In this document: one piece after another, positions 17,454 through 25,467 of the stretch
How the letters are laid out: every line of letters starts with the position of its first letter
How positions within the stretch are numbered: the stretch's first letter is position 1
Source: Streptomyces sp. NBC_00582
Lineage (GTDB): Bacteria; Actinomycetota; Actinomycetes; Streptomycetales; Streptomycetaceae
Direction: 5' to 3'
Length of the DNA: 64,000 bases
Assembly: GCF_036345155.1 (NCBI RefSeq)
Contig: NZ_CP107772.1
Location: forward strand, 8,122,001 to 8,186,000
Made by a program: the position numbers and the translations under genes
The notes under the pieces: generated by a model
Told to the model about the DNA's origin: nothing
The model's input: only the letters and a program-made list of their open reading frames with translations
Database searches by the model: none

Positions 17454-18251
17454 ATGCATAAGCCATTGCGCATCGCGGCCGTCGCGGCCGCCTGTGCCGT
17501 CGCCGGTGCCGCCCTCTACGGCGCCGGCGCGGCCACGGCCGGCCAGGACACGGCCAACTCGACGCACGAGCCCTACAACATCGGGCTCCTGGTGAAGGAC
17601 ATCGACACCTACTACGGCACCACGGCGGACGCCAACGGCGTCTACCAGGCGTCGCCGACCAGCCCGTACGCCAAGGACCTCGCGGCGATCGACAAGGCCG
17701 CGCGGAAGTACATCGACCAGGCGGCCCGCAAGGCCCGCCACCACGGCGAGAAGCCCGCGGTCGTCTTCGACATCGACGACACGCTGCTGCTCAGCCTCGA
17801 CTACGAGAAGAAGACCAACTACACCTACAACTCCGCCACCTGGGCCGAGTACGTGGCGAGGGCGGACCGTCCGGCGGTCTTCGGCAGCCCGGAGCTCGTG
17901 CAGTACGCGAAGTCGAAGGGCGTCGAGGTCTTCTACAACTCGGGCCTGAAGGAATCCCAGCGCGTCTCGGCCGTCGAGAACCTGAAGAAGATCGGCGCCG
18001 ACGTGAACCTCGACGCCGGCCACATGTTCCTCAAGGACGCGGCCAACCCGCCGTCCTACCTGAGCGCCTGCGCCACCGCGAACAACTGGACCTGCACCAC
18101 CGTCCAGTACAAGGCGGGCACCCGCAAGCACATCGAGCAGGACCTCGGGTACGAGATCATCGCCAACTTCGGCGACCAGTACTCGGACCTCGAGGGCGGC
18201 TACGCCGACCGGAAGTACAAGCTGCCGAACCCGACGTACTTCGTCAGCTGA
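17454..18251 (+). CDS. Secreted HAD-superfamily acid phosphatase (class B/IIIB type)
   Basis: A 265-residue protein with a signal peptide over about residues 1-29 (RIAAVAAACAVAGAALYGAG, ending ATA). The HAD motif I is FDIDDTLLL near residues 104-111, motif II lies in FYNSGLKESQ, and the motif III/IV acids are in FGDQYSDLEGG. This matches the plant-type and bacterial HAD IIIB acid phosphatases that release phosphate from organic esters outside the cell. It sits between two PL9 genes with hairpins behind it, so it is probably its own transcript. Phosphate scavenging from plant debris is plausible. Confidence 0.85.
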   Translation: MHKPLRIAAVAAACAVAGAALYGAGAATAGQDTANSTHEPYNIGLLVKDIDTYYGTTADANGVYQASPTSPYAKDLAAIDKAARKYIDQAARKARHHGEKPAVVFDIDDTLLLSLDYEKKTNYTYNSATWAEYVARADRPAVFGSPELVQYAKSKGVEVFYNSGLKESQRVSAVENLKKIGADVNLDAGHMFLKDAANPPSYLSACATANNWTCTTVQYKAGTRKHIEQDLGYEIIANFGDQYSDLEGGYADRKYKLPNPTYFVS

Positions 18252-18262
18252 TCCTCCGTGGC

Positions 18263-18314
18263 GGCCGGAAAGTCGCGGCGGTGTTTTTCGTCGGCGCGGC
18301 AACCCTTTCCGGCC
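18263..18314. terminator. Long-loop inverted repeat after acid phosphatase
   Basis: GGCCGGAAAG (18263-18272) pairs perfectly with CTTTCCGGCC (18305-18314) across a 32-base loop that includes a T5 run. It starts 11 bases after the phosphatase stop and is followed by a second hairpin at 18332. Confidence 0.4.
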
Positions 18315-18331
18315 AGGGCGGCGACTGAGGT

Positions 18332-18371
18332 GAGGAAGCGGGCCGGGGCGGCCCCCCCGTCCCGCTTCCTC
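18332..18371. terminator. Terminator hairpin between phosphatase and second PL9 gene
   Basis: GAGGAAGCGGG (18332-18342) pairs perfectly with CCCGCTTCCTC (18361-18371), 11 bp with an 18-base GC-rich loop. It closes the phosphatase transcript just before the second PL9 gene and has no T-tail. Confidence 0.5.
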
Positions 18372-18400
18372 CCGGCCGCCTCACGTTGAAAGGAACGCCC

Positions 18401-19555
18401 GTGCGTTTGAGCACCGGACGCCACCGCAGGACGCGCACCCTCTCGATCGCCGCCGCCGTGGCGCTCTCCGCGGGGGGCGGCGGGGTGTACCTCGGTCTGT
18501 CGGGCGGCGGAGCCCGGGCCGCGTCCTCGATCGTCACCGTCTCCACCACTGCGCAGCTCGAGTCGGCCGTGAAGAACGCGGTCGCCGGCACGCTCATCCA
18601 GGTCCGCGGCGGCACGTACTACCCGACCGCCACCCTCAAGTCCACCGCCAGCGGCACCAGTTCCTCGCGCATCACGCTCCAGGCCCACGGCGGCGAGAAG
18701 GTGAAGATCGACGGCTCCAAGCTGCCCGCCGGCTCCTGGCTGGCCGGGATCTACGGCAGCTACTGGACCGTCCAGAACCTCACCTTCCAGACGTCCCCGG
18801 CCCAGGGCTTCGTCGTCACCTCCTCCACCGGCGGCGTCTTCAAGAACCTCGTCACCGCGAACAACGGCGACTCCGGGTTCACCCTGCGCGGCGACAACAC
18901 GGTCGACAACCTCGTGCAGAACCTGGACAGTCACGGCAACTACGACGCCGCCGGGCACGGGCAGAACGCGGACGGCATCGCCGTCAAGTTCGGCTCAGGA
19001 TCCGGCAACAGGATCACCGGGGCGCGGCTGTACGACAACTCGGACGACGGCCTCGATCTCTGGCAGTTCTCCACGCCCGTCACCATCGACCACAGCTGGG
19101 CCTTCGGCAACGGCAGGAACCGCTGGAGCGACTCGGCGTTCGAGGGCAACGGCAACGGGTTCAAGCTGGGCGGCGGGGGCGTGGCCGTCGCGCACGTCGT
19201 CAACAACAGCGCGGCGTGGGACAACACGCTCAACGGATTCACCGAGAACTCCAACAACGGCGCGATCATTCTGCACCGCGACACCGCGTACTCCAACGGG
19301 GAGGCGGGATTCTATTTCGCCACCGGCAAGGCGCGGCTCGCCCGGAATCTCGCGGCGGGCAACAAGGGCGGGCTGTCGAAGCTGGGTTCCTCCGCGGTAT
19401 CCGCCGCGAACAACTGGGACAGCGGAGTGGCCACGCCCACGTTCCTTTCCACGAACGCGGGTTCCGCCTACGGGGCGCGGAAGTCGGACGGCTCGCTGCC
19501 GGCCACGACCTTTCTCACCACCGGCTCCACGACCATCGGTTCCACGATGAACTGA
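18401..19555 (+). CDS. Secreted pectate lyase, PL9 type (second copy)
   Basis: A 384-residue paralogue of the protein at 16229. I chose GTG 18401 because AAAGGA lies six bases before it; a TTG five codons upstream is possible. The signal is RTRTLSIAAAVALSAGGGG, ending ARA. Calcium and catalytic residues are conserved with the same spacing: Asp191, Asp215, Asp216, Asp219 and Lys255. The RWSDSAF and NGFKLGG blocks are shared. It ends before a strong bidirectional terminator. Two PL9 genes so close suggest duplication, with the phosphatase gene between them. Confidence 0.87.
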   Translation: MRLSTGRHRRTRTLSIAAAVALSAGGGGVYLGLSGGGARAASSIVTVSTTAQLESAVKNAVAGTLIQVRGGTYYPTATLKSTASGTSSSRITLQAHGGEKVKIDGSKLPAGSWLAGIYGSYWTVQNLTFQTSPAQGFVVTSSTGGVFKNLVTANNGDSGFTLRGDNTVDNLVQNLDSHGNYDAAGHGQNADGIAVKFGSGSGNRITGARLYDNSDDGLDLWQFSTPVTIDHSWAFGNGRNRWSDSAFEGNGNGFKLGGGGVAVAHVVNNSAAWDNTLNGFTENSNNGAIILHRDTAYSNGEAGFYFATGKARLARNLAAGNKGGLSKLGSSAVSAANNWDSGVATPTFLSTNAGSAYGARKSDGSLPATTFLTTGSTTIGSTMN

Positions 19556-19566
19556 CGAAGGCGGAA

Positions 19567-19598
19567 AGGCCCCCGTCGGGTTCCAGCGACGGGGGCCT
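19567..19598. terminator. Bidirectional rho-independent-type terminator
   Basis: AGGCCCCCGTCG (19567-19578) and CGACGGGGGCCT (19587-19598) form a perfect 12-bp stem with an 8-base loop, followed by CTCCCTTTT. It lies in the gap between the convergent PL9 and PL4 genes and can serve both. Confidence 0.85.
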
Positions 19599-19640
19599 CT
19601 CCCTTTTGCCGGCCGGAGAGGGGCTCCCGCCGGCACGTCC

Positions 19641-21326
19641 TCAGGCGAGGAGGTCGATGCAGTCGAAGGACGTGCCCGGGCTCAGATAGAGCGTGCCGGA
19701 CGAGCCGCTCACGATGGTGAGCTTGAGGACGTTGTCCTGCGAGACGTCCGTCTTCCAGGCGGTCGCCGGGACGGTGTACGTGTACGTGTGGTTGTTGCCC
19801 CGGTAGGAGCCCGTGGTGAGGGAGCGCGTCGAGGGCTGGGTGACGGCCGCCGGGACCGGGGAGACCCAGTCGTTCACGCTGATCCGCGGGCGGCCGTTCG
19901 CGAAGGCGTCGGTGACGCCGATCCGCAGGGTGTGGGCGGCCGCCGCCTGCTCCCTGGTCAGCTTGAAGTAGATCAGGACGCCGTCGTTGACGTCCTTCCA
20001 GACGTACGCCGGGAAGGAGGGGGCGGGGTCGCCGCTGCCGATCGTGACGTTGCCCGTCCACTTCGCCGCGCGGGCGTCGGAGGGGTGGGCGTACGTCATG
20101 AGACGGGCGTTCTTGAACTCCCCGGGGGTGCCGTCCCAGTCGCCGAGCCGCCACACGGTCTTCGCGGTGGACGGGTCGCCGGTGATCGAGAGGGTGTGCA
20201 GGCTCGTGGTGGTGCCCGCGGTCACCTGCACCTGCCGCGTCAGGACCGCCAGCTCGCCCTTGAAGACCGTCAGCGTGTACGTCCCCGGCAGCATCCCCTT
20301 GCAGGAGAAGGCACCGGTGCCCGCCGCCGCCTTCGCCCAGTACTGGGCGTCCTTGTTGGCGAAGCCGACCGTGTACGGGTACCGCGCGTCCATGCCCTTC
20401 AGGCCGACGCCCGCCACCTTGCCGCGGCCGGACGTGCCGACCCAGCCGGTGATGCCGAGGCCGTCCACCCAGGAGGTGTCCAGGTTGGCGTGGAAGAGGG
20501 CGGAGGAGGGGGCGCCGCCGTCGGTGAAGGCCAGGACGTAGGGACCCTGCAGGCCGAAACGTTCCGCCTCGGTCTGGGCCTCGTTGTAGTGGAGGATCTC
20601 GTACAGGCCCGCGCCCTTGTCGTTGGAGTGGCGCAGCAGGGAGCGGTAGAAGGGGCCGCCCGAGGCCTTCTCGTGGTTCGAGCGGACCATGTACAGGCCG
20701 ACCGAGCCCGTCGTGAAGCCGACGTGGTCGTAGTCGATGGTCCGCCTGCCCGAGTAGTGCTTGGAGTGGGTGGTGCCGTCGGCGCGCTTCCAGACGTCCC
20801 CGGCCTCGATGATCGTGTCGGAGGCCTCGATCCAGGAGTCCGCGCCGGTGTTGGGGAACACACCGGGCTTGAGGCGGACGATGTACCGGGTCGCGGTGAA
20901 GGAGGCGTCCGCCTTGTTCGTCCAGAGGTAGACGTTGTTCTGGCCGCTGCGGGCCGCGTACCACTGGGTGATCGGGCCGTGGACCACCTTGATCAGGATC
21001 GTGGCGCCGGACCGCCTGATCGTCACGGTCGAGGCGCCGAGGCCGGACTCGACGTGCGAGTGCTTGCCGCCGTAGCCCTCGTACTCCTTGCCCTTGTAGA
21101 CCAGGGAGGTGAGGTCGCCGGTCGTCTTGGAGACCTTGAAGACGAGCGAGGCTCCGGTGTCGACGACGTAGTTCCTGCCGTCGTCCCGGTAGCCGAACGC
21201 GGCGGCCGACGCCGACGAGAGCAGGCCGGCGCCGCCCGCGACGGCGGCGCCGGTGGCGGCGACCCCGATCGCGGAGGCACCGAGCACACGCCGGCGCGTG
21301 AGGGGTCGTCTTCTGTGCGTGCTCAA
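19641..21326 (-). CDS. Secreted rhamnogalacturonan lyase, PL4 family
   Basis: A 561-residue enzyme. I prefer TTG at 21326, which has GGAGAA six bases upstream and leads directly into a twin-arginine signal (LTRRRVLGASAIG). A GTG at 21362 overlaps the PL3 stop and would add 12 residues, but it lacks a ribosome-binding site. The order is an N-terminal PL4 beta-sandwich, an fn3-like domain (GMLPGTYTLTVFKGELAV, near residues 350-390) and a galactose-binding-like C-terminal domain (WRLGDWDGTPGEFKNA). It would cut the rhamnose-galacturonate backbone after deacetylation. Confidence 0.88.
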   Translation of the reverse strand: MSTHRRRPLTRRRVLGASAIGVAATGAAVAGGAGLLSSASAAAFGYRDDGRNYVVDTGASLVFKVSKTTGDLTSLVYKGKEYEGYGGKHSHVESGLGASTVTIRRSGATILIKVVHGPITQWYAARSGQNNVYLWTNKADASFTATRYIVRLKPGVFPNTGADSWIEASDTIIEAGDVWKRADGTTHSKHYSGRRTIDYDHVGFTTGSVGLYMVRSNHEKASGGPFYRSLLRHSNDKGAGLYEILHYNEAQTEAERFGLQGPYVLAFTDGGAPSSALFHANLDTSWVDGLGITGWVGTSGRGKVAGVGLKGMDARYPYTVGFANKDAQYWAKAAAGTGAFSCKGMLPGTYTLTVFKGELAVLTRQVQVTAGTTTSLHTLSITGDPSTAKTVWRLGDWDGTPGEFKNARLMTYAHPSDARAAKWTGNVTIGSGDPAPSFPAYVWKDVNDGVLIYFKLTREQAAAAHTLRIGVTDAFANGRPRISVNDWVSPVPAAVTQPSTRSLTTGSYRGNNHTYTYTVPATAWKTDVSQDNVLKLTIVSGSSGTLYLSPGTSFDCIDLLA

Positions 21327-21358
21327 GGGCCGTTCTCCGTCGCTCCGTGCGGTTCGAG

Positions 21359-22189
21359 TCACTTGTACGTAATGCCAGATGAGGAGAACCTGCAGGTGGT
21401 TCCGTCCGCACCGGACCCGATGGCGGTGGGTTCCCTGCCGGTGTCGTTGCCCTTGAACCGCACGCAGACCTTGACCTTCTTCTTCGGGTCGTTGTGGATG
21501 CGGATCCTCGACAGGGTGGCGGTGTCGCGGTAGTTGGCGTTGACGCCGACGATCGCCTTCAGCGGGGCCACCACGTCGATGTCGCTCAGCACGATCGTGC
21601 GCCTCACCTGCGTCCTGCAGTTGCCGCAGGAGCGCACCAGCTTGCCCGAGTTCTCCACCCGGAAGCCGGTCACGGTCAGCTTGCCGGCGCCGTTGAACTG
21701 CAGGACCTTGTCGTCGGCGTTCTTCGCGCCTCCGCCGATGACCTTGTACACCGACGAGGACGACTTGCCCTTGAAGCTGGCCGCGTCCTCACCGACGTCC
21801 AGCCACCACACGTTCCGCAGGGTGCAGGATCCCTTGCAGTGGACGCCGTCCGCCGCCGGGGACCCGATGATCACGTTCTTCAGGACCGCGCCGTCGGCCA
21901 GCTCGAACAGCGCCCCCTGCGACTCGTCCTGGTCGGAGGTGCCGAGCGCGCCCTTGCCGTAGAACTTCCTCAGCTTGCCGTCGTAGGTCCCGGAGACCTT
22001 GATCGTCGAGGAGACGGCCTTGCTGCCGGTCGCCGTGGGCCAGGCGGTCGCCGCGCCCGCCGACGACAGCAGCGTCGTGGTGACGAGCGCGGCGCCGGTG
22101 AGGCCCAGGGCCGTGGAGCCCGCGATCAGCGCCCGCCGGCCGGTGACCCCGCGGCGGTGCCGGTTGCGCGGTTCTGCGGAAGCAGTCAT
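21359..22189 (-). CDS. Secreted pectate lyase, PL3 family
   Basis: A 276-residue small beta-helix lyase. ATG 22189 has GAGG eight bases upstream; a longer frame to 22237 lacks support. A twin-arginine-like signal (TGRRALIAGSTALG) ends near residue 47, leaving a mature domain that starts at TAWPTATGSKAV. The PL3 signature block ADGVHCKGSCTLRN and DVGEDAASFKG is present. The cysteine-rich RSCGNCRTQ segment and two further Cys could form disulfides. It is co-transcribed ahead of the PL4 gene and acts on de-esterified homogalacturonan. Confidence 0.9.
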   Translation of the reverse strand: MTASAEPRNRHRRGVTGRRALIAGSTALGLTGAALVTTTLLSSAGAATAWPTATGSKAVSSTIKVSGTYDGKLRKFYGKGALGTSDQDESQGALFELADGAVLKNVIIGSPAADGVHCKGSCTLRNVWWLDVGEDAASFKGKSSSSVYKVIGGGAKNADDKVLQFNGAGKLTVTGFRVENSGKLVRSCGNCRTQVRRTIVLSDIDVVAPLKAIVGVNANYRDTATLSRIRIHNDPKKKVKVCVRFKGNDTGREPTAIGSGADGTTCRFSSSGITYK

Positions 22190-22297
22190 GTGCCGGATCC
22201 TCAGCTGGTGGTGGTTCTTGCGCTGTGTGGTCGCCACCGGTGAGGAAAAGGGTTGCCGCCCTTCCGGAAATTTTTTCGCGCGCTGTTCCCGGGGTGC

Positions 22298-23185
22298 CTA
22301 CGAGTCGCCGTCGGCCGTGTCCGCGGTGGCGAAGTCGCCGCCCAGGGCACGGGCCCTGCCGTCCGACTGGCCCGTGATGACATAGCTGTCCCCGCCGGCG
22401 TCCCGGCCGCCGCGGTCGTGGTCGTACTGCCCGGCGAACACCCACTCGCCCACGGGGACCGTACGGCCCTCCTTGAGCACCCAGGTGTAGACCAGGAAGC
22501 CGTCCTGCTCGGTGACCGTGAGGTCGAAGTCCTGCTCGGGCAGCGAGCGCCAGGCCCCGGCGTCGGACACCCCGCCGGTCTGGGCGATCCGCAGTTGCAC
22601 GGTGAGCGCGGTGGCCACCTGCTTCACCCGGACCGTGATGTTGCTCTGCGCCCAGAAGTCGTTGCTGTGCGGATCCACGGATCCGTCCGACCACAGCGGG
22701 CCGTCGTCATCGTCGTCGGTGCCCGGCAGCAGCACGACGGCCGACGCCGTCGAGGACGAGGTGGCGGAGGGCGACGGGGAACTGCTCGGCCTGTTCGGCG
22801 CCTTGGACTCGCCGCCGCCGGACCCCGAGGTGGGGGTGGCCTTCGGGGAGGCCGGGGGCCGGCTCGTCGCGTCGGGGGACTTCACCGGTGTGGGCGAGAC
22901 GGACACCGTCTGCTCCACCCGGGTGTCGTCCTTCACCGCGGACGCCACCGCGTACCCGCCGACCGCGAGCATGCCCGCGACCGCGGCCGTGGCGCCCACG
23001 ATCCGCGTCCAGCCCCAGACCGGCGGGCGGGTCGCGCGATGCGCGCGCCGGTCCTGGACCGCGTCCCCGCCCGCCATGCCGCGCTCGACCCGGGCGAGGA
23101 TGCGCGCCCGGTCCGGCTCGTACGCCTCGGCCGCCTGGTGCAGCCGGGCGCGCAGTTCGTCGTGCACGTCCCGCTGCATCGTCAT
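22298..23185 (-). CDS. Membrane protein, candidate anti-sigma factor of SigE-like pair
   Basis: A 295-residue protein coupled to the sigma gene (ATGA overlap at 23182-23185). A cytoplasmic N-terminal part (about 60 residues, DELRARLHQAAEAYEPDR) precedes one membrane span (IVGATAAVAGMLAVGGYAVA, residues 62-81). A long Ser/Pro/Thr extracytoplasmic linker and a soluble C-terminal domain (QSNITVRVKQVATALTVQLR) follow. Gene order and topology suggest a sigma-regulating sensor, but the zinc HxxxCxxC motif is absent and I do not recognise the outer domain. Function is inferred. Confidence 0.65.
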   Translation of the reverse strand: MTMQRDVHDELRARLHQAAEAYEPDRARILARVERGMAGGDAVQDRRAHRATRPPVWGWTRIVGATAAVAGMLAVGGYAVASAVKDDTRVEQTVSVSPTPVKSPDATSRPPASPKATPTSGSGGGESKAPNRPSSSPSPSATSSSTASAVVLLPGTDDDDDGPLWSDGSVDPHSNDFWAQSNITVRVKQVATALTVQLRIAQTGGVSDAGAWRSLPEQDFDLTVTEQDGFLVYTWVLKEGRTVPVGEWVFAGQYDHDRGGRDAGGDSYVITGQSDGRARALGGDFATADTADGDS

Positions 23186-23781
23186 CGGTTCCTTCCCGAG
23201 GTCTCGCGGGTGCGCGCCATCGCGTGCACCTTGAGCGGAGCTCCCTGTGCGCCGAGCAGCTTCTGCAACTCGGCCATTCCCTTGGACGTCTGGCTCTTCA
23301 CGGTACCGACCGAGACCCCCAGGGCGAGCGCGGTGTCCTTCTCCGAGAGATCGAAGGCGTGCCGGAGCACCACGCAGGCCCGTTTGCGGAAGGGGAGTCT
23401 ACGCAGCGCGGACTGGACGTCCACCACGCCGGCGACATCGGGGTTCTCGGTCTTCTCCTCGCGCTGCGACCAGAACAGGGCGATCCGGCGGCGTTCGCGG
23501 ACCGCGCTGCGGATCCGGGTGCGGGCCAGATTGGCGACGACGCCACGGGCGTACGCCACCGGATGCTCGGCCGCGCGCACCCGGTCCCAGCGGTTCCACA
23601 GGGCGAGCAGCGCGTCCGCCGCCAGGTCGTCGGCGGCGTCCGCCTCACCCGTCAGAAGGTGGGCCAGCCGGGCCAGTTCGGCGTAGTGGCGATCGAAGAA
23701 GGTATGGAATTCCACGGAGGCGGCGTCGTCGACGACTGTGCCCACGGGTGACCTCTTCTCGGTGGCTTCTGTGCGTGTCAT
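23182..23781 (-). CDS. SigE-family ECF RNA polymerase sigma factor
   Basis: A 199-residue sigma factor. ATG 23781 (MTRTEATEKRS) is the sensible start; the frame is open upstream to 23937 but that part is unlike sigma proteins. Region 2 is FHTFFDRHYAELARLAHLLT through DDLAADALLALWNRW, and region 4 is LSEKDTALALGVSVGTVKSQ. It resembles the small actinobacterial SigE-family proteins. The next gene is translationally coupled and probably controls it. Its regulon is unknown; proximity to secreted pectinases hints at an envelope or secretion stress link, which is only inference. Confidence 0.88.
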   Translation of the reverse strand: MTRTEATEKRSPVGTVVDDAASVEFHTFFDRHYAELARLAHLLTGEADAADDLAADALLALWNRWDRVRAAEHPVAYARGVVANLARTRIRSAVRERRRIALFWSQREEKTENPDVAGVVDVQSALRRLPFRKRACVVLRHAFDLSEKDTALALGVSVGTVKSQTSKGMAELQKLLGAQGAPLKVHAMARTRETSGRNR

Positions 23782-24002
23782 GTGAATGACATGGGGACGT
23801 CCCGGGGAGGGGCTGGGACGAGATCCGGAAGCGTAGCAGTGATCATCCAGTCGGTTTGGTACTGGGGTTCGAACATCATGGGGCCGCCCGGAGCTGCCCG
23901 GGAGCCCGAATCCGTAACACGGAGAAAACCTGAGCACGGTTCAACGACGCAACAATCCAGCCAGCATCCGCACATGTTCGAACAGGTAGCGAGGAGTCAC
24001 GC

Positions 24003-25403
24003 GTGGAAAGTGTCGACCGGTTCTTCAAGATCTCCGAACGGGGGTCCACCTTCGGCCGGGAGATACGCGGCGGCTTCGCCACGTTCTTCACGATGGCCTA
24101 CATCCTTGTCCTGAACCCGATCATCCTCGGAAGCGCGAAGGACAAGTTCGGCCATACGCTCGACGGCGTCCAACTCACCACCGCCACCGCCCTGGTGGCC
24201 GCCGTGATGACGATCATCATGGGCGTCGGCGGCAATCTGCCGCTCGCCCTCGCCGCGGGCCTCGGCCTCAACGCGGTCGTCGCCTTCCAGATCGCCCCGC
24301 TGATGAGCTGGGACGACGCGATGGGCCTGATCGTCCTCGAAGGCCTGCTGATCTGCGTCCTGGTGGTGACCGGACTGCGCGAGGCCGTCATGCACGCCAT
24401 CCCGCAACCGCTGAAGCAGGCCATCAGCGTCGGCATCGGCCTGTTCATCGCCTTCATCGGCTTCGTCGACGCCGGATTCGTCAGCCGGATCCCCGACGCC
24501 GCGCACACCACCGTCCCGGTCCAGCTCGGCGGCACCGGCACCCTGACCGGCTGGCCGGTTCTCGTCTTCTGCCTCGGTGTGCTGCTGACCGTCACCCTGC
24601 TCGCCCGCAAGGTCAAGGGCGCCATCCTGATCAGCATCGTCGCGATGACCGTGCTCGCGATCGTCATCGACTCGATCGCCGACATCCCGTCCTGGGGCCT
24701 GACCACCCCCGCCTGGCCCGACAAGCTCGTCGGCGCACCCGACTTCGGGCTCATCGGTCACTTCAGCCTGTTCGGCGCGTTCGGTGAGACCGGCGCCGTC
24801 ACCGTCGTCCTGCTGGTCTTCACCCTCATCCTGTCCGACTTCTTCGACACCATGGGCACGGTCGTCGGCATCAGCGCGGAGGCCGGACTGCTGAACGACA
24901 AGGGCGAGGTGCCGAACCTCGGCCGCGTGCTGCTCATCGACGGCGCGGCGGCGGTCGCCGGCGGCGCGTCCTCCGCGTCCTCCGCGACCTCCTACATCGA
25001 GTCCGCGGCCGGCGTCGGCGAGGGCTCGCGCACCGGCTTCTCCAACCTCGTCACCGGCGGACTGTTCGCGCTCGCCCTGTTCCTCACGCCGGTCCTGACG
25101 ATCGTGCCGCTCCAGGCGGCGGCGCCGGCGCTGGTCGCGGTCGGGTTCCTGATGATGACCCAGGTCAAGTCCATCGACTGGGACAAGTACGAGATCGCCA
25201 TCCCGGCGTTCCTGACCATCGCCGTGATGCCGTTCACGTACTCCATCACCAACGGCATCGGGGCGGGGTTCGTCGCCTATGTCGTCATCAAGACGGCGCT
25301 GGGGAAGGCGCGGGACGTGCACTGGCTGTTGTGGGGGGCTTCGGCGTTGTTCGTGGTGTACTTCGCCATCGACCCGATCGAGCAGATCCTGGGTGTGAAG
25401 TAA
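24003..25403 (+). CDS. NCS2/AzgA-type purine permease
   Basis: A 466-residue transporter starting at GTG 24003 with GAGGAG seven bases upstream. The N-terminal block STFGREIRGGFATFFTMAYI is diagnostic of the AzgA-like adenine/guanine/hypoxanthine permeases. There are about 12-14 membrane segments, and the signature SDFFDTMGTVVGI and SSASSATSYIESAAGVGEG stretches are intact. It imports purine bases with protons. It is transcribed away from the sigma pair, and the 221-base upstream gap (23782-24002) shows no riboswitch I can recognise. Confidence 0.9.
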   Translation: MESVDRFFKISERGSTFGREIRGGFATFFTMAYILVLNPIILGSAKDKFGHTLDGVQLTTATALVAAVMTIIMGVGGNLPLALAAGLGLNAVVAFQIAPLMSWDDAMGLIVLEGLLICVLVVTGLREAVMHAIPQPLKQAISVGIGLFIAFIGFVDAGFVSRIPDAAHTTVPVQLGGTGTLTGWPVLVFCLGVLLTVTLLARKVKGAILISIVAMTVLAIVIDSIADIPSWGLTTPAWPDKLVGAPDFGLIGHFSLFGAFGETGAVTVVLLVFTLILSDFFDTMGTVVGISAEAGLLNDKGEVPNLGRVLLIDGAAAVAGGASSASSATSYIESAAGVGEGSRTGFSNLVTGGLFALALFLTPVLTIVPLQAAAPALVAVGFLMMTQVKSIDWDKYEIAIPAFLTIAVMPFTYSITNGIGAGFVAYVVIKTALGKARDVHWLLWGASALFVVYFAIDPIEQILGVK

Positions 25404-25440
25404 GGGGTCGCTGCGCGGCCGGCGCGGGTTTGTCGTCGCT

Positions 25441-25463
25441 GGTCGCGCGGTTCCCCGCGCCCC
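25441..25463. repeat. Dispersed intergenic repeat, copy 2
   Basis: GGTCGCGCGGTTCCCCGCGC followed by CCC, with hairpin arms GCGCGG/CCGCGC and a TTCC loop. It occupies the 64-base gap between the convergent permease and penicillin-binding-protein genes and may act as a bidirectional terminator. Compare 10506 and 29981. Confidence 0.7.
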
Positions 25464-25467
25464 TTTC

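Noticed and set aside
21327..21362. GTG 21362 as start of the PL4 gene
   Set aside because: It overlaps the PL3 stop attractively, but has no ribosome-binding site; TTG 21326 follows GGAGAA and directly precedes the twin-arginine signal.
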